Source: Lunularia cruciata
Taxonomy: Eukaryota; Streptophyta; Marchantiopsida; Lunulariales; Lunulariaceae
NCBI GenBank assembly: GCA_948567375.1
Contig: OX419759.1
Coordinates: 42,436,593-42,500,592, forward strand
Direction of reading: 5' to 3'
DNA length: 64,000 nucleotides
Of this stretch, positions 1 to 10,021 are shown one piece after another (position 1 is the first letter of the stretch; each line of letters starts with the position of its first letter). Position numbers and translations under genes: made by a program. Under the pieces are notes generated by a model, which was not told where the DNA came from, made no database searches, and saw only the letters and a list, made by a program, of their open reading frames with translations.

Positions 1-1083
1 GGACATGTTGACTACTATAGATGCTTTGTATCAAATTATGTGGTGCTTGCTCCATCAGCAAAGCTTCTAAAGAAGTCCAAAGACTACTTGTGGGAAGCAA
101 AACAAGAAGAAGCCTTCCAAGTGCTGAAGAATAAACTAGTTAAAGCACCAATTATGAGGGCTCCAAATTAAGATGCCCATTTTCATGTGTATGTGGACAC
201 TTTGTTCATGGTAATTGGAGCTGTCTTAAGTTAGAAGACCGAGAGGAAGACTATCTGATTTACTATGCTAGCCAACAACTTTCAATTGCAAAAAAGAACT
301 ATTTAACAACTGAAATTTTTCTTCCAAAACATAATTTCACATTATAGATGTCCTTTGGATTTGGTCAGTGATCAAAGGACTCAGTTCTTGAACTTCATGG
401 TAGAAATGTTAACCAAGTACTTCTAGATTAAACATCGGAAGATGACTCCTTACACTCCCAAAGTGAATGGATTAATGGAGAAAGAAAATGGATTGTTGTG
501 CGGAATTTTGAACAAGGTGATGGTCAATTATACCTAAAATTGGGGCATGAAGTTACATGCAACTTTGTATGCATATAAAACCACCAAAAAGATTACAACC
601 AAAAAAACTCCATATCTCTTGACGTATAGATTGCATCCCCTTCTACCAGTTGAATTTGAAGTACCAACATATCAGATCCTTTGTGAGGAACAATTGTTGG
701 AGGAAGAAATTCAAGATCTTTGGATCCATTAACTAATGTGGTTAGAAGAGAAAAGAGTAGATGCCACAAAGGAAGTACAAGAGCAGAAAAAATCCAACCA
801 TGATAGGAAAATTCAACCCATTGCTATTCAAGAGGGCAATTTGGTGTTGCAATATGACAATTGCCAAATATTCTTTCCAAGCAAGCTGAACTTCAGGTGA
901 ATGGGGCTATACCATGCACTGCACATTTATGAAAAGAGCTCTATTCAACTTGCAGACATAGAGGACAATCCATTGCCACTCGAGTGAACAGGTGTAGAGT
1001 TCAGAAATATTGGACTATGGACTCAGACTTGTACAAAGAACCCAAATTTGTGTTTGTGACCACACTCACATTTGAGGGAGTGG
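1..1083 (+). pseudogene. Ty3/gypsy pol remnant (RT end, RNase H start, integrase core and C-end)
   Basis: This is the decayed 3' end of a Ty3/gypsy polyprotein. Bases 1-230 translate to the end of reverse transcriptase and the start of RNase H (YYRCFVSNY, then a WEAKQEEAFQVLKNKL block and a HVYVDT strand). At about 340 it jumps to the integrase catalytic core (LVSDQRTQF with the second acidic residue, then PYTPKVNGLMEKENG with the Glu region), so most of RNase H and the integrase zinc finger are deleted. The 61-codon open piece at 547-732 is the segment after the core, and the C-terminal RVQKYW module lies near 1000. Many stops and frame changes show it is dead. A purine-rich run (tttgagggagtgggt, about 1068-1082) directly before the family B unit resembles a polypurine tract. 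Confidence 0.8.
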
Positions 1084-1638
1084 GTTATATGGTACTCCCA
1101 TTTTTCATTTTTAATGAGTTTTGAAGAAAAAGGACATTGTTAAAGCCAAAGGAAGGCTAAATGGGGACGAAGTAAGAAGAATCATGTGTTTGGCATTAAC
1201 CCAAAGTCGACCTTGGATCAGAGTCAGAAGGATTTAGGTTAACCAGCTAAAAGTATGAAGCCAAGAAAAGAACTTTATATTGGGATGTGCAACCCAATCT
1301 GAAGAACCCATAACAACTTTTCCTTCCCAAGAGAGCCAATCAAGAAAGTACATGGGAAGAAAGTGACTACCTTGGGAGTAAGATTACCTTGAGAGTGATA
1401 TGAAATCAACCCATAGAATTGGTGGGAAGATGGAGGATTGACGAGCGAATGACTGATCAGCAAAGGACTATAAAATTAAGATTTAATGAGGGAGCATTGC
1501 AATGTCTAGACAATACCCTATACATATTCAGTGTTGTCCCAAAGGAATGCAAACTACGAGCATGCAAGAGGATTGGGTTAGAGTCTTGGGTTTGATCTTT
1601 CATAAACATAGAATGAGGAAGCACACAATGGCCCCAAA

Positions 1639-3700
1639 GGGAAATAAGCGGAATGCAATGAGGGGTCTGGAAATCTGTCAATTAGATGTAATGGCAAGGA
1701 TCAAAGTCTTGACCAGACTTTGTATCACATTTTTGGCCTTGAACTAGAATTTGAGTTTTCCAAGGTTCATGGCAGAAATTGCTGCCAGCAATTGCAAAGA
1801 TGTGCCCAAGCATGCAGAGAAGAGAGGAAATCTGGCTTGATGGACTCAGTTGGATTGGAGATTAGTCCTTAAGAGAGAAGCATGAGAGATAGGAGGAGTC
1901 ACTTCTACAAGAAGTGTGAGTCTTTGGAAGAAATTACTAAGGTGAAGAATTATTTCAATAGACCTTGCATCAAGAACGGGTACAAGGTGGATAGTTATAA
2001 GGAACCAATATGAAGGGTGATTATCAACATGATGATGGCTATGTTCAAGCCAGAGCAAACCACCTATGTAGCAATGCAATAGGCAGGACTCTTGCACTAG
2101 ATGTTTGCAGGAGAGGCAGTAGAGTGGAGAAAGTGTCTACACCAACGAGTAGGGCAGATGATTACCCATTGGAGAATGGATATGCCACCCTACTATTTCA
2201 TACACTTTGCAGCCCGCTTCTACTTTGGACTTAACCTACTTTGCTTAGAGGAGAGAGGAAGGATGGTGTCCCACTTTCACCCCAAATTACAAAGAGAAGT
2301 AGATAGGGATGAATAATATTACATAGAGTGGGTGCGTGAAGGCAACTCTTATTACTTGAAGAGCGGTAAAGAGAGGATTGTGACAGTAGAAATCCCCATG
2401 CCAAGAAAGAGAAGTAGAACCAAAGGACAAATAATGCCGGTCCAACCCCATAAGATAAGAAGATTGAATCCAAAGCTCGCACTAGTCAAAGTGAAGGAAT
2501 TATCTTTGGAGGAAGAATCAAAACAGGAAACCAAGTGAAAGAGGGAAGCCTTGGGAGAAGAAGAAGAATTTATGCTGCTAAGTGGTGAGTCTAGTAGTGG
2601 TTGTGAAGGAGAGGCCAAAGTTCAGCAATCAAGAGAAGGGATTATTGGAGAAGAAGAGTGCGAGTTTCATGAGGCAATTGGCTGCATGGAAGGAGGAGAA
2701 GAGCTGTGTTTGGAGTTGCAGGCAATCAAGTTTGAAGATGAACGAGTAAGAGAGGTTGCATTGGTATTTCCAATTGCAGTCAAATCAAAGATAAGCACTC
2801 AGGTGATAGTCGTAAGACCAAGCAGAGCCAAGAATGAAGAAGAGATCTTGGAGTGCGAGACATTGAAGATACAAAGATCACATCTTTGGGGTAAAGCCCT
2901 AGCCAAAGAAATTTCTACAAAAGAAAAAGATAGAGGATATGTTGGAGTTGAGTATCTGGCAAAGATCATATGTCCTTTGTTGGTGCAGCTATAGTGCAAG
3001 AAAGTGGATTTGGAGAAGAATCATCTAGGAGTGACATACGAGATGGACATAGTGAAGCAATGGAGTGAGGAGACTTTAGAGTTAAGGAGTAAGTTAACCC
3101 AAGGAGAGGAGGGAGCCAAAGAACTTTGGGCTAAAGCAGTTTGTTGGAGGGTAAGCTTGGATACCTTGCAAGAGAACCTCGGGAAGCACAATGAAAAGTT
3201 ACAAGAGCAGAAGATGTTGATGGAGAAAATGAAGCAAGAAGTTGCCGATGCAAGAGTAGAAGAAATCCATTCTAAGGTGATTGCAGTAGCAATGGAGCAA
3301 GAGCTGGAGAGTCTGAGAAAGAGTGCGGTAGAGAAGGATCAAGCCTGGCTGTGCAAGATGGCAGATCAACATCAAGAGGAAAAATGATTGTGGGGTTTGC
3401 TCAAAAGTGTTGAGGGACAATTGGTCTAGTATGTGGAAGAGAAGGAGACACTGAAGGTCAAATTCCAGGACGAGCTAACAATGTACCATAACAAATTGGA
3501 GGTCAAAAGAAGTAAGGAGAAAGTAGTTCCAAGGGTGGAGTTAGAGGCAATAGAAGCAAATGTGAAGAAGTTGAAAGCAATACTGACTATTGAAGCTGAG
3601 GGTAAGTTAGAAGAAGCAAGGTTGCATGAATTGAAGCTATTGGTGTAGGAGATGAGAAGGAAAGGAGAAGGAAGCAGATTTGAAGTTGAATGGGAAGTCC
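1639..3700 (+). pseudogene. Family B coiled-coil ORF, one frame with in-frame stops
   Basis: One reading frame stays aligned for about 2 kb, interrupted by roughly ten stop codons but no evident frameshift. Its open segments include 2101-2316, 2332-2538, 2551-2994, 3004-3387 and 3433-3648. The N-terminal part has FKPEQTTYV, then MFAGEAVEW, then an aromatic block (FYFGLNLLCLEERG...SHFHP). A Lys/Arg-rich stretch follows (PMPRKRSRTKG), then an acidic Glu-rich region, then a long heptad-like coiled coil (IVKQWSEETLELRSKL onward, with many Glu/Lys/Leu/Gln). The reverse copy at 58600-61400 gives the same protein. No nucleic-acid enzyme motif and no clear signal peptide or membrane span is visible. 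It sits downstream of integrase, the place of env or extra ORFs in some plant Ty3 elements, but does not resemble any env I know. Function unknown. Confidence 0.6.
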
Positions 3701-3983
3701 AAAGTAGTAGAAATAGGAGTGCAAGTGTCTTTGGGTGAGTCACTTGAAGCATTAGGAGGAATTGGGTTAGCATATGAGAATGCAGATAGGTTAGCTATCG
3801 TTCAATTTTCAGTTTAGATTGAAGTGATAGTAGATATAGTTGATGAAGTAGTAGTATTAGATAGATCCAAAGATGGAAATTTTTTTTAAGGAACATCGGG
3901 GTTAGAAGCTGAAGTCGAAGTAGACATCGCATTGGAGTAGAAACATATTTGAGATATGAAAAGTCAGATGTAAAGAGGTGGTT

Positions 3984-4720
3984 TGTCATTTTGGATATGT
4001 AGATTGGTAAAGTTGTTGTAGAACTGTATTTTTGTTAGTAATTATTGAAGTGCTTTGCCTTTTAACAGAAGCATTTTTATGGTTGTGTTGTCCAAAACTA
4101 AAATTTTGAAGTTGAGTGAAGCAAAGTATTGTAACTCAATGCTGATCATTCAACTTAATTTTGAGTATCAATCCTGTGTGTGTGTTTGTGAGTGTTGGGA
4201 GAAATTGAAAGTGCGAATCTGAGTGTTGAGTGTTGGATTCCACATATCTGATTTCATTATGTGAGTTTGATCTTAAATAGCAATTGAAGCAATGCCTTGA
4301 TGGATATGTGAGGAATTGTAGTGTTTGTAGTATTTTGCATTTGTGAGTGCAGCACAGGGTTGATGCAAGCAATTTTGATCAAGGAAGTTGTGCCTTTAGG
4401 GAGGGGTGGGAAATAATTTTGAGGTGAAATATTTTCATAGTGAATTGGCCTTCTTCAGAAGAATCTGAATCATCACAATCAAGATTGTTTGAAAAGATTT
4501 GATAAAGTTGTGATTATGAGTGTTGTTAGTTTGTGACAAGACTACAAGTGGGCTTGTTACTCTCTTTTGGGTGTTTTTTCTACTTGAGAGACTAAAGAAG
4601 AACTCAACAAGAATTGAATTGCTACTTTGACTTTGTATTTGACCATTTCTGACTCATATCTTTGTGGGAACAAAACTTTACTTACTGATTACCACAAAAG
4701 TGATACTTGCCGGGTTGTCA
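3984..4720 (+). repeat. Conserved 3' segment of family B
   Basis: This 737 bp segment begins TGTCATTTTGG and ends GGGTTGTCA. It matches 40834-41586 (reverse, ending GAGCATCA) along its length and the first part of the reverse copy near 58205-57890. It has no coding potential. It contains a (TG)n-like run near 4178 and a conserved motif, CTCTTTTGGGTGT, near its end. It may be the entire LTR or the end of a longer one. Confidence 0.65.
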
Positions 4721-5199
4721 AAAGTCTCTATCATTGGGGCAATAAATAGCAGTTTGCCAAAGCGTACCAATACTATTTCTTGTTAGCTTGTTAGTTGTTA
4801 GTGTTAGCTACATTTGCCAAAGTTGGACTTGATGCACGGGACATGATTATACTTACAGTAAGAAACTCTAGATATGGAAGCAATCATGTCAGTAAAGTTC
4901 ATGCTACCTTTGGGCCATTCTTCTATTAAATACATAGTCCAAACTAAGGATATTCTGAACCAAAAAAATTTAACTTCACGTGCCGCTGAAGCTTCATTTG
5001 TGCCATTCTTCTAGTGAATCCATGGTTTGAACCAAGGATATTCTGAACCAAAAACTCAACTTCTCATGCTGCTGAAGCTTTATTCTTCATACATGGTATG
5101 AGCATAGGTGGCCACTCCATCGGGACAGTTCCATTGTGGAGAGTTCCTCAAGAGACTGTACAATTTTGATATTCAAAATGACATAGATCCTTCACTTGA
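4721..5199. repeat. Spacer with an 88-bp tandem duplication (4915-5090)
   Basis: Two tandem units start at 4915 and 5003, each beginning ccattcttct and sharing ccaaggatattctgaaccaa-like cores and a gctgctgaagctt-like end. They differ by several substitutions, so the duplication is not recent. No gene is seen in this interval. Confidence 0.7.
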
Positions 5200-6742
5200 C
5201 ATGGCATTTGCATGAACAAGGCTTGGGTTTCTTCCAATCAGTCCAGTGCCTTCAGCTGATCTACTTCTCTTTGCTTTGACTGCCTATCTTATTTGGCCTT
5301 CTGTTCTTCTAGGGCTTGGAGGCTTTCCAGTGGTTGATCCTTTCTTCCTCTGCCTCCTTTGTGAGACATTCTGGTTGAGATCTTACTTCCTTCTGGTACT
5401 TCTACATCTGCAGCTCTAGTGGTACTACTCAGTCATGCTTCTCCTTCAAGGCACTTTGATGTTGCTGCAAAGTTGGAATTTGGCTTCTTTCTTGAACTGA
5501 TCAAACTCAAGGCAGAGCACCTTCTAATTTCCTTTTAACCTCTTGGTCTTGGATGCCTGATGGTCTTGATTGTTCTTAGCCATGGCACTTCTACTCTTCA
5601 ACTCTTGGTTCTCCTACACCAAGGCACTTAACTTTGAAGCCTCTGCCTTGTACAGGCCTCTGGCCTTTGCCACCTCATCCTTCATTGGTACTCTCTAGCC
5701 TCCCAAGTGTAGACCTGCTTGTGCATGGCCATGATTAGCATGGTGTAATCCACCACATCAAGGCACTCTGCTTGGTATTGTGGCACTGACACCTCCATTG
5801 ATTGCAGTGTAGGGCCCATTGAGTGAATGATGAAATTCAAGCCATCCTGCACCTGCACCAACTTGGATGCTGTAGGTGTTTCCTGCACTTTGATCTGCAT
5901 TCCCTGTGCAGTCTCAGGAAGATCCATCACAATGTAGACCTCCTCATCTTTGTTGGCATTGTAAGTGATACAATTTTCTTCGTTTGTGCAATCATTGGCC
6001 TCTTCTTCTTCCCTTGGCCAAAGTTCTTGGTCCTTTGAGCACTCAATCTAATCTTTCACTTCTACTGCAGCTTGTTCTTCTTGAAATTTTGGACTCAAAG
6101 GTGCCTACTCTGGCACTACCACTTCTTCCACCATGTGTTCTTCTTCATCTGTAGGGCTCTTGTCCATGTCCTAGTCCTGCACGTGGGGAGCAGATTAGGC
6201 ATCCTTCCAAGTTTCTACTCATTCTTTGTTTTCTCCTGAGGTGGAGGTTGACCCTTGCAGAGTGAAGGACACCTTCTTCTCCTTGTCCTCATCTTCATCA
6301 ACCTCAATGTCTTTGGCTTCATCTTCCAAACATGACACTTCAACAATTTGGGCTCCCACCTTTGACTTCTTGGCAAGAGGAAGTGGTTTTTTCTTTGGGG
6401 TAGTGTTCTTCCTCTTTGGAGCCTTGGGCAAGGCCATCTCTCATCTATAGGCACAAATTGTCTTGTCTTTACAAATTTTACATCTTCCAACCAATACTTG
6501 GCAATCTGGATAAGTTCATCAGGTTGCACTTCAAAATAACCAATAGGATGAAAATGGGTAAGGAATCCTTTCCTCTCTTCCTTTGTGAAAAGGTTTATCC
6601 CCATGTAGTAGTGCATTGCAAAAGGAGCAATGTAAGTAGCTCCTCCTTTGTCTTTGAAATCTTTGTGCAGGAGCTTACATTGCTTGTCAAACATTTTGGC
6701 CCAATCTACAAGCTCTCCTGCATACATATCATCAAAGAACAC
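5200..6742 (-). pseudogene. Coiled-coil retroelement ORF, second lineage
   Basis: Read from 6742 downward, the frame starts MFFDDMYAGELVDWAKMF and continues through IAPFAMHYYMGINLFTKEER and THFHP, the same block as in the family B ORF but clearly diverged. The open frame of 175 codons ends at 6215. A shift near 6435 moves the genuine continuation into the next frame (ALPKAPKRKNTTPKKK basic stretch, then an acidic DEDEDKEKK region). From about 5930 another piece (QAECLDVVDYTMLIM) leads into Glu/Lys-rich coiled coil (DEVAKARGLYKAEASKL) with stops. The same C-terminal part occurs at 54130-55061. No catalytic motif is seen; function unknown. Confidence 0.6.
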
Positions 6743-9188
6743 TGCATGGCCATTGGTTAAGTCGGTGGTTTGTTTCTATTAATTTCATAATTGCCTCTAC
6801 AATGGCTCTTTATAATTAGCTACACTCCATCTATTGTTCTTGGAGCACTTATTGTTAAAGTGGCTCTTGAATTGAGAGGTTACCTCCTTGTCTATGAATT
6901 AAGTATCTATTGTCATTGCTCCTACAATCATAAACCCCCTTTCCCCCAATCTGGGCCAAGTACCATTCGCCAATGGTCCTTAGCCCAGTTCAATGGATTA
7001 CCATGTATTCCCCCTAAAACTCTCTCTCTCTCTCCTGCTTCTCATCGCATGAATCATGTGAAAGTTTGATTACTCCTAATTCCAAAGGAGGACACCTAAG
7101 TGCCAAAATTATAAATTATTATTTTCTCTATTTTAGTTTATTTTAATTTATTAAAAATTCAGAAACATCTTTAAAATCTTAATTATAAAAAAGCTGAATT
7201 TAATACAAAAAGACTTTTCTACAGGGCTTTTGCACCAAAAATAATTTTTGCACATTTTAATGTGATAGCTTCCAATATTCCAATGAAAGACGGGCAAACT
7301 GATTGTGAAGTTCAGACGTTAATTTTTATATTAGATTCATATATGTAATTTATTTTCATATATTTACACATGTAAAATTAGAATATTTTAATACTTGTTT
7401 CAATTTGTTTATGTAATTATTTCACGATGGAGCGAAACAAAATTTATATCTTCTGAATTCTTTTGCAAGTTGTCATTGAGTAAATAAGAGCACAAAAATC
7501 ATGTATACTATCCAAAATTCTCTAAATAATATATGTCCCTAAAATTATGGGTTTGACACTCTATACATCATCCGTTTACTTGTTTCTTGGTTATTCAAAT
7601 GTGGGTGGTACAGTTCAATATTTATAAATTTCAGGAACAGTCAAAGATTTTGTTTTCTCTAACGGATGAAGATGAATTTGTAAAGTTGTTTAGACTACTT
7701 CGCAACGTCAAGGTGTCAGAATTCTAACTCAAAGGGGTAACAGCAGAGCCTAAGTTCGTTCCACTTTCCAAACCTCATCATATTTCATCCGTCTCACAGG
7801 ATATTAATCGTTATGAGAGCGTAATGACGAGCTACACCAAAGCCTTGCCAGAAAAGACATTTCTTCTACCACCAGCGAGGAATTTGTAAACTCCAGAAAT
7901 TCCGCGGACAGAACATGAGTCCCCGGTCCATGTGCCTTTCTAAAAAGAATCAGATTTCTACTCTAGACTAATATACACACTATCCGAATAGCCCTGATAG
8001 ACCTGTGAACGGCTTCAAGGATCCTCCTACAAGGTGAATCTGTAACCTGTTCCAGGTGCCAGTTGATGCAGACTCTGTGAGAGCCTACATCCGAAGTGCA
8101 AGTTTCACCATCTCATTGTCCAGCGTCAGGTACAATCAAGTTATATTGTGTGAGATAACGACTAGTTTGCCATATACGGTAAATTTCCCTTATCATCGAG
8201 TTTGGAACAATAAATAAGAATACTTCAGTTAGCTTGGTTAGTTAAAGTGCGTCAACACGGAACTGACGGGATCCTGCGGATGCTACTTCTTCATCTTAAA
8301 TGAGTACGTTGAAGTTAATACGACGACAGTTGAGGATGACCTCAGATACTATACAAGTTTCCCGTTCCCTACTAAAGCTTGTTTGTTTCTGACTAGATGG
8401 CTGGTCATCTATAGGATACCCAGGAAGTCTTATGCGGGTTTTACTCCTTAGGAGTATTTACTGTCATCCTTGCCACCCAAAACAATCTATCACCTCAGCT
8501 GCAACTATGCAAAATCTACAAGAGTGCTCCACAACAGTCATCGAATCTACCCCGGTGCCTCATTCCATGCCAAGAACCCTTCTAAATCTTAGTCTAACAT
8601 TAAAGTTATGCGTTCCTGGTTCGTCAACATTTATTCCTCTAGATCATGCCTAACCCAGACCACGAAGGTATGGGAGAAAAGACAAGGCTGTTGCAGTTTT
8701 CAGGTCGCCGAAATGACGTATAAATGGTGGGCTATCACAGATCACAACTCACAAGTCGGGAGTTCTCCTCCACACCCTTCACCTTTGCACGTAAGTGAAG
8801 TTTGTTCTTGGTGTTTACATGTTTGAACTAGGTCTTGCCAATAGGTCTAAGTGCATATACATGAGATCGCCTAAATTGAATCACACTGATCAACTTCACA
8901 TTCGTTATTCAAATTTGTTCATGCTATTCCTCACGCGCTCTTTTTGTAATTGTGCAGAAAGGAGATAAAGGCGACCGCGTAGGAAAATGAAGGATGGGAA
9001 GACCCCATCAAGCCGTACAAGGGAGAGACAAAAAAAGGTAACATGGGGCTAAGCCCCATGTGCAGAAAGGTGGGTTTGACCATTTGCGGGGGTCGAACTA
9101 CCTTTGGCTAGGTAAGGGATCACGAATCTTACGTCGATACAGGAATTAGACGAGAGATCAGAAGACACTAGCAAACTAGTTCTCCACA
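6743..9188. other. Low-copy intergenic sequence, no gene recognised
   Basis: From 7080 to about 7640 the sequence is AT-rich, with a short CT run at 7021-7033. From about 7640 it becomes more balanced and CG dinucleotides reappear. Short open frames at 8432-8653 and 8608-8826 overlap in different frames, match nothing I recognise and look random. No LTR or coiled-coil motif was found. The last part is the upstream region of the peroxidase remnant. Confidence 0.5.
9042..9060. promoter_or_regulatory. Perfect palindrome upstream of the peroxidase start
   Basis: CATGGGGCT and AGCCCCATG are exact reverse complements separated by one A. The site lies about 130 bp before the peroxidase ATG. It could be a dimeric factor site or a chance hairpin; I know no named element that matches it exactly. 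Confidence 0.3.
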
Positions 9189-9783
9189 ATGGCATTCTCA
9201 CCATCGACACTGTCGTACTTGGCAATGAGCGTGATGATGTTTCTGCTGGGAGTCTCAGCAGTAGTTTCAAATGCCGAACTTTCTGTGGATTTCTATAAGA
9301 ATACCTGTCCACAGGTGACAATCGTAGTGAGCAACAGGTAGATGCAATTGTCAAGGCAGATTGGGGATTGGCTGCAGGTCTTATGCGTTTGCATTTCCAT
9401 GACTGCTTCGTTGGAGTAAGTTACTATTTTCTAGTATCCATTCCAAATCTGTTCCCAAGATCTGAAAAGGTTTCTAGTCCGAATCTTTATGATAAGAAAA
9501 ATTTGTGCACTATGTCAAAAACAGTTAAGCTCTTACAGGAAACTTGAAAGTGCCAGTTTTGTGACGAGATTTGCAATATGTGAACATACAGGGTTGTGAT
9601 GGATCCGTGCTTCTCAACTCACCCCAAGATATGGCAGCAGAAAAGGATGTTCTACTAAACAAAGGGTCTTTAAGAGGTTTCGAGAAGATTGATGAGATCA
9701 AAATGAAGCTCGAGTGTGAATGCCCTGGTGTGGTATCATGTGCTGACATTTTGGCTTTGGTAGCACGAGACGCAACTGCCAAG
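9189..9783 (+). pseudogene. Class III (secretory) plant peroxidase, exons 1 and 2 only
   Basis: Class III peroxidases are secreted haem enzymes that oxidise phenolics with hydrogen peroxide, for example in lignification. Exon 1 (9189-9415) encodes a hydrophobic signal peptide (MMFLLGVSAVVSNA) and the mature start (FYKNTCPQV). A frameshift near 9335 follows, and the distal haem-pocket motif GLMRLHFHDCFV appears in another frame before a GT donor at 9416. Exon 2 (9592-9783, after CAG) encodes [23 protein letters not shown] and [13 protein letters not shown], then a GTGAGT donor. Its 192 bp is the usual exon 2 size of the family. Exons 3 and 4, with the proximal haem-binding His, are missing because a family C repeat begins at 10022. 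The gene is therefore broken twice. Confidence 0.9.
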
Positions 9784-10021
9784 GTGAGTGAGTACATTCT
9801 GAAATTGCTTCCTGGACATCTACGGGTGCCACGTACAAAGATGAAAGCAAAATAGGACACAAGCAAGGACCACAGTTTCAAGTGATTATGCCTGACCATG
9901 ATAAGCTATAGACATTATGTGAGCTATAAGATAGCTTAGATAACGGACAAGTTATGGCTATTGATAATCTATGAGCACAAAAACAAAATTTGATTATTTC
10001 ATCCTTGCGACGTGAAGACGC
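9784..10021 (+). other. Remainder of peroxidase intron 2
   Basis: Begins with the donor of exon 2 and runs to the abrupt start of family C sequence at about 10022. No coding content. Confidence 0.6.

Larger units (their letters stand above)
1084..4720 (+). repeat. Family B LTR-like unit (about 3.6 kb)
   Basis: The unit starts at a degenerate TATGGTACTCCCA right after integrase and a purine tract and ends at ...CGGGTTGTCA. Reverse copies at 61900-57890 and 42681-40834 start at the same place (TGTGGTACCCA). The copy at 40834 ends at the matching ...GAGCATCA, while the 57890 copy is truncated before its end. TG...CA ends, the polypurine-like run before it and the near-duplicate flanks of the 40834 copy fit a very long LTR, here a 3' LTR. 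A coiled-coil reading frame fills most of it. The alternative is that only the last 737 bp (from TGTCATTTTG at 3984, which also has a purine run before it) is the LTR and the coding part is internal. Confidence 0.6.

Noticed and set aside
3426..3773. 115-codon Leu/Ser-rich minus-strand ORF that looks like a membrane protein
   Set aside because: Antisense of the Glu/Lys/Gln-rich coiled coil automatically gives Leu/Ser/Phe-rich frames; the plus frame is the conserved one.
9070..9130. tRNA-like gttcgacccc motif on the minus strand
   Set aside because: Only a loose B-box resemblance; no T-arm stem, anticodon arm or acceptor stem can be formed.
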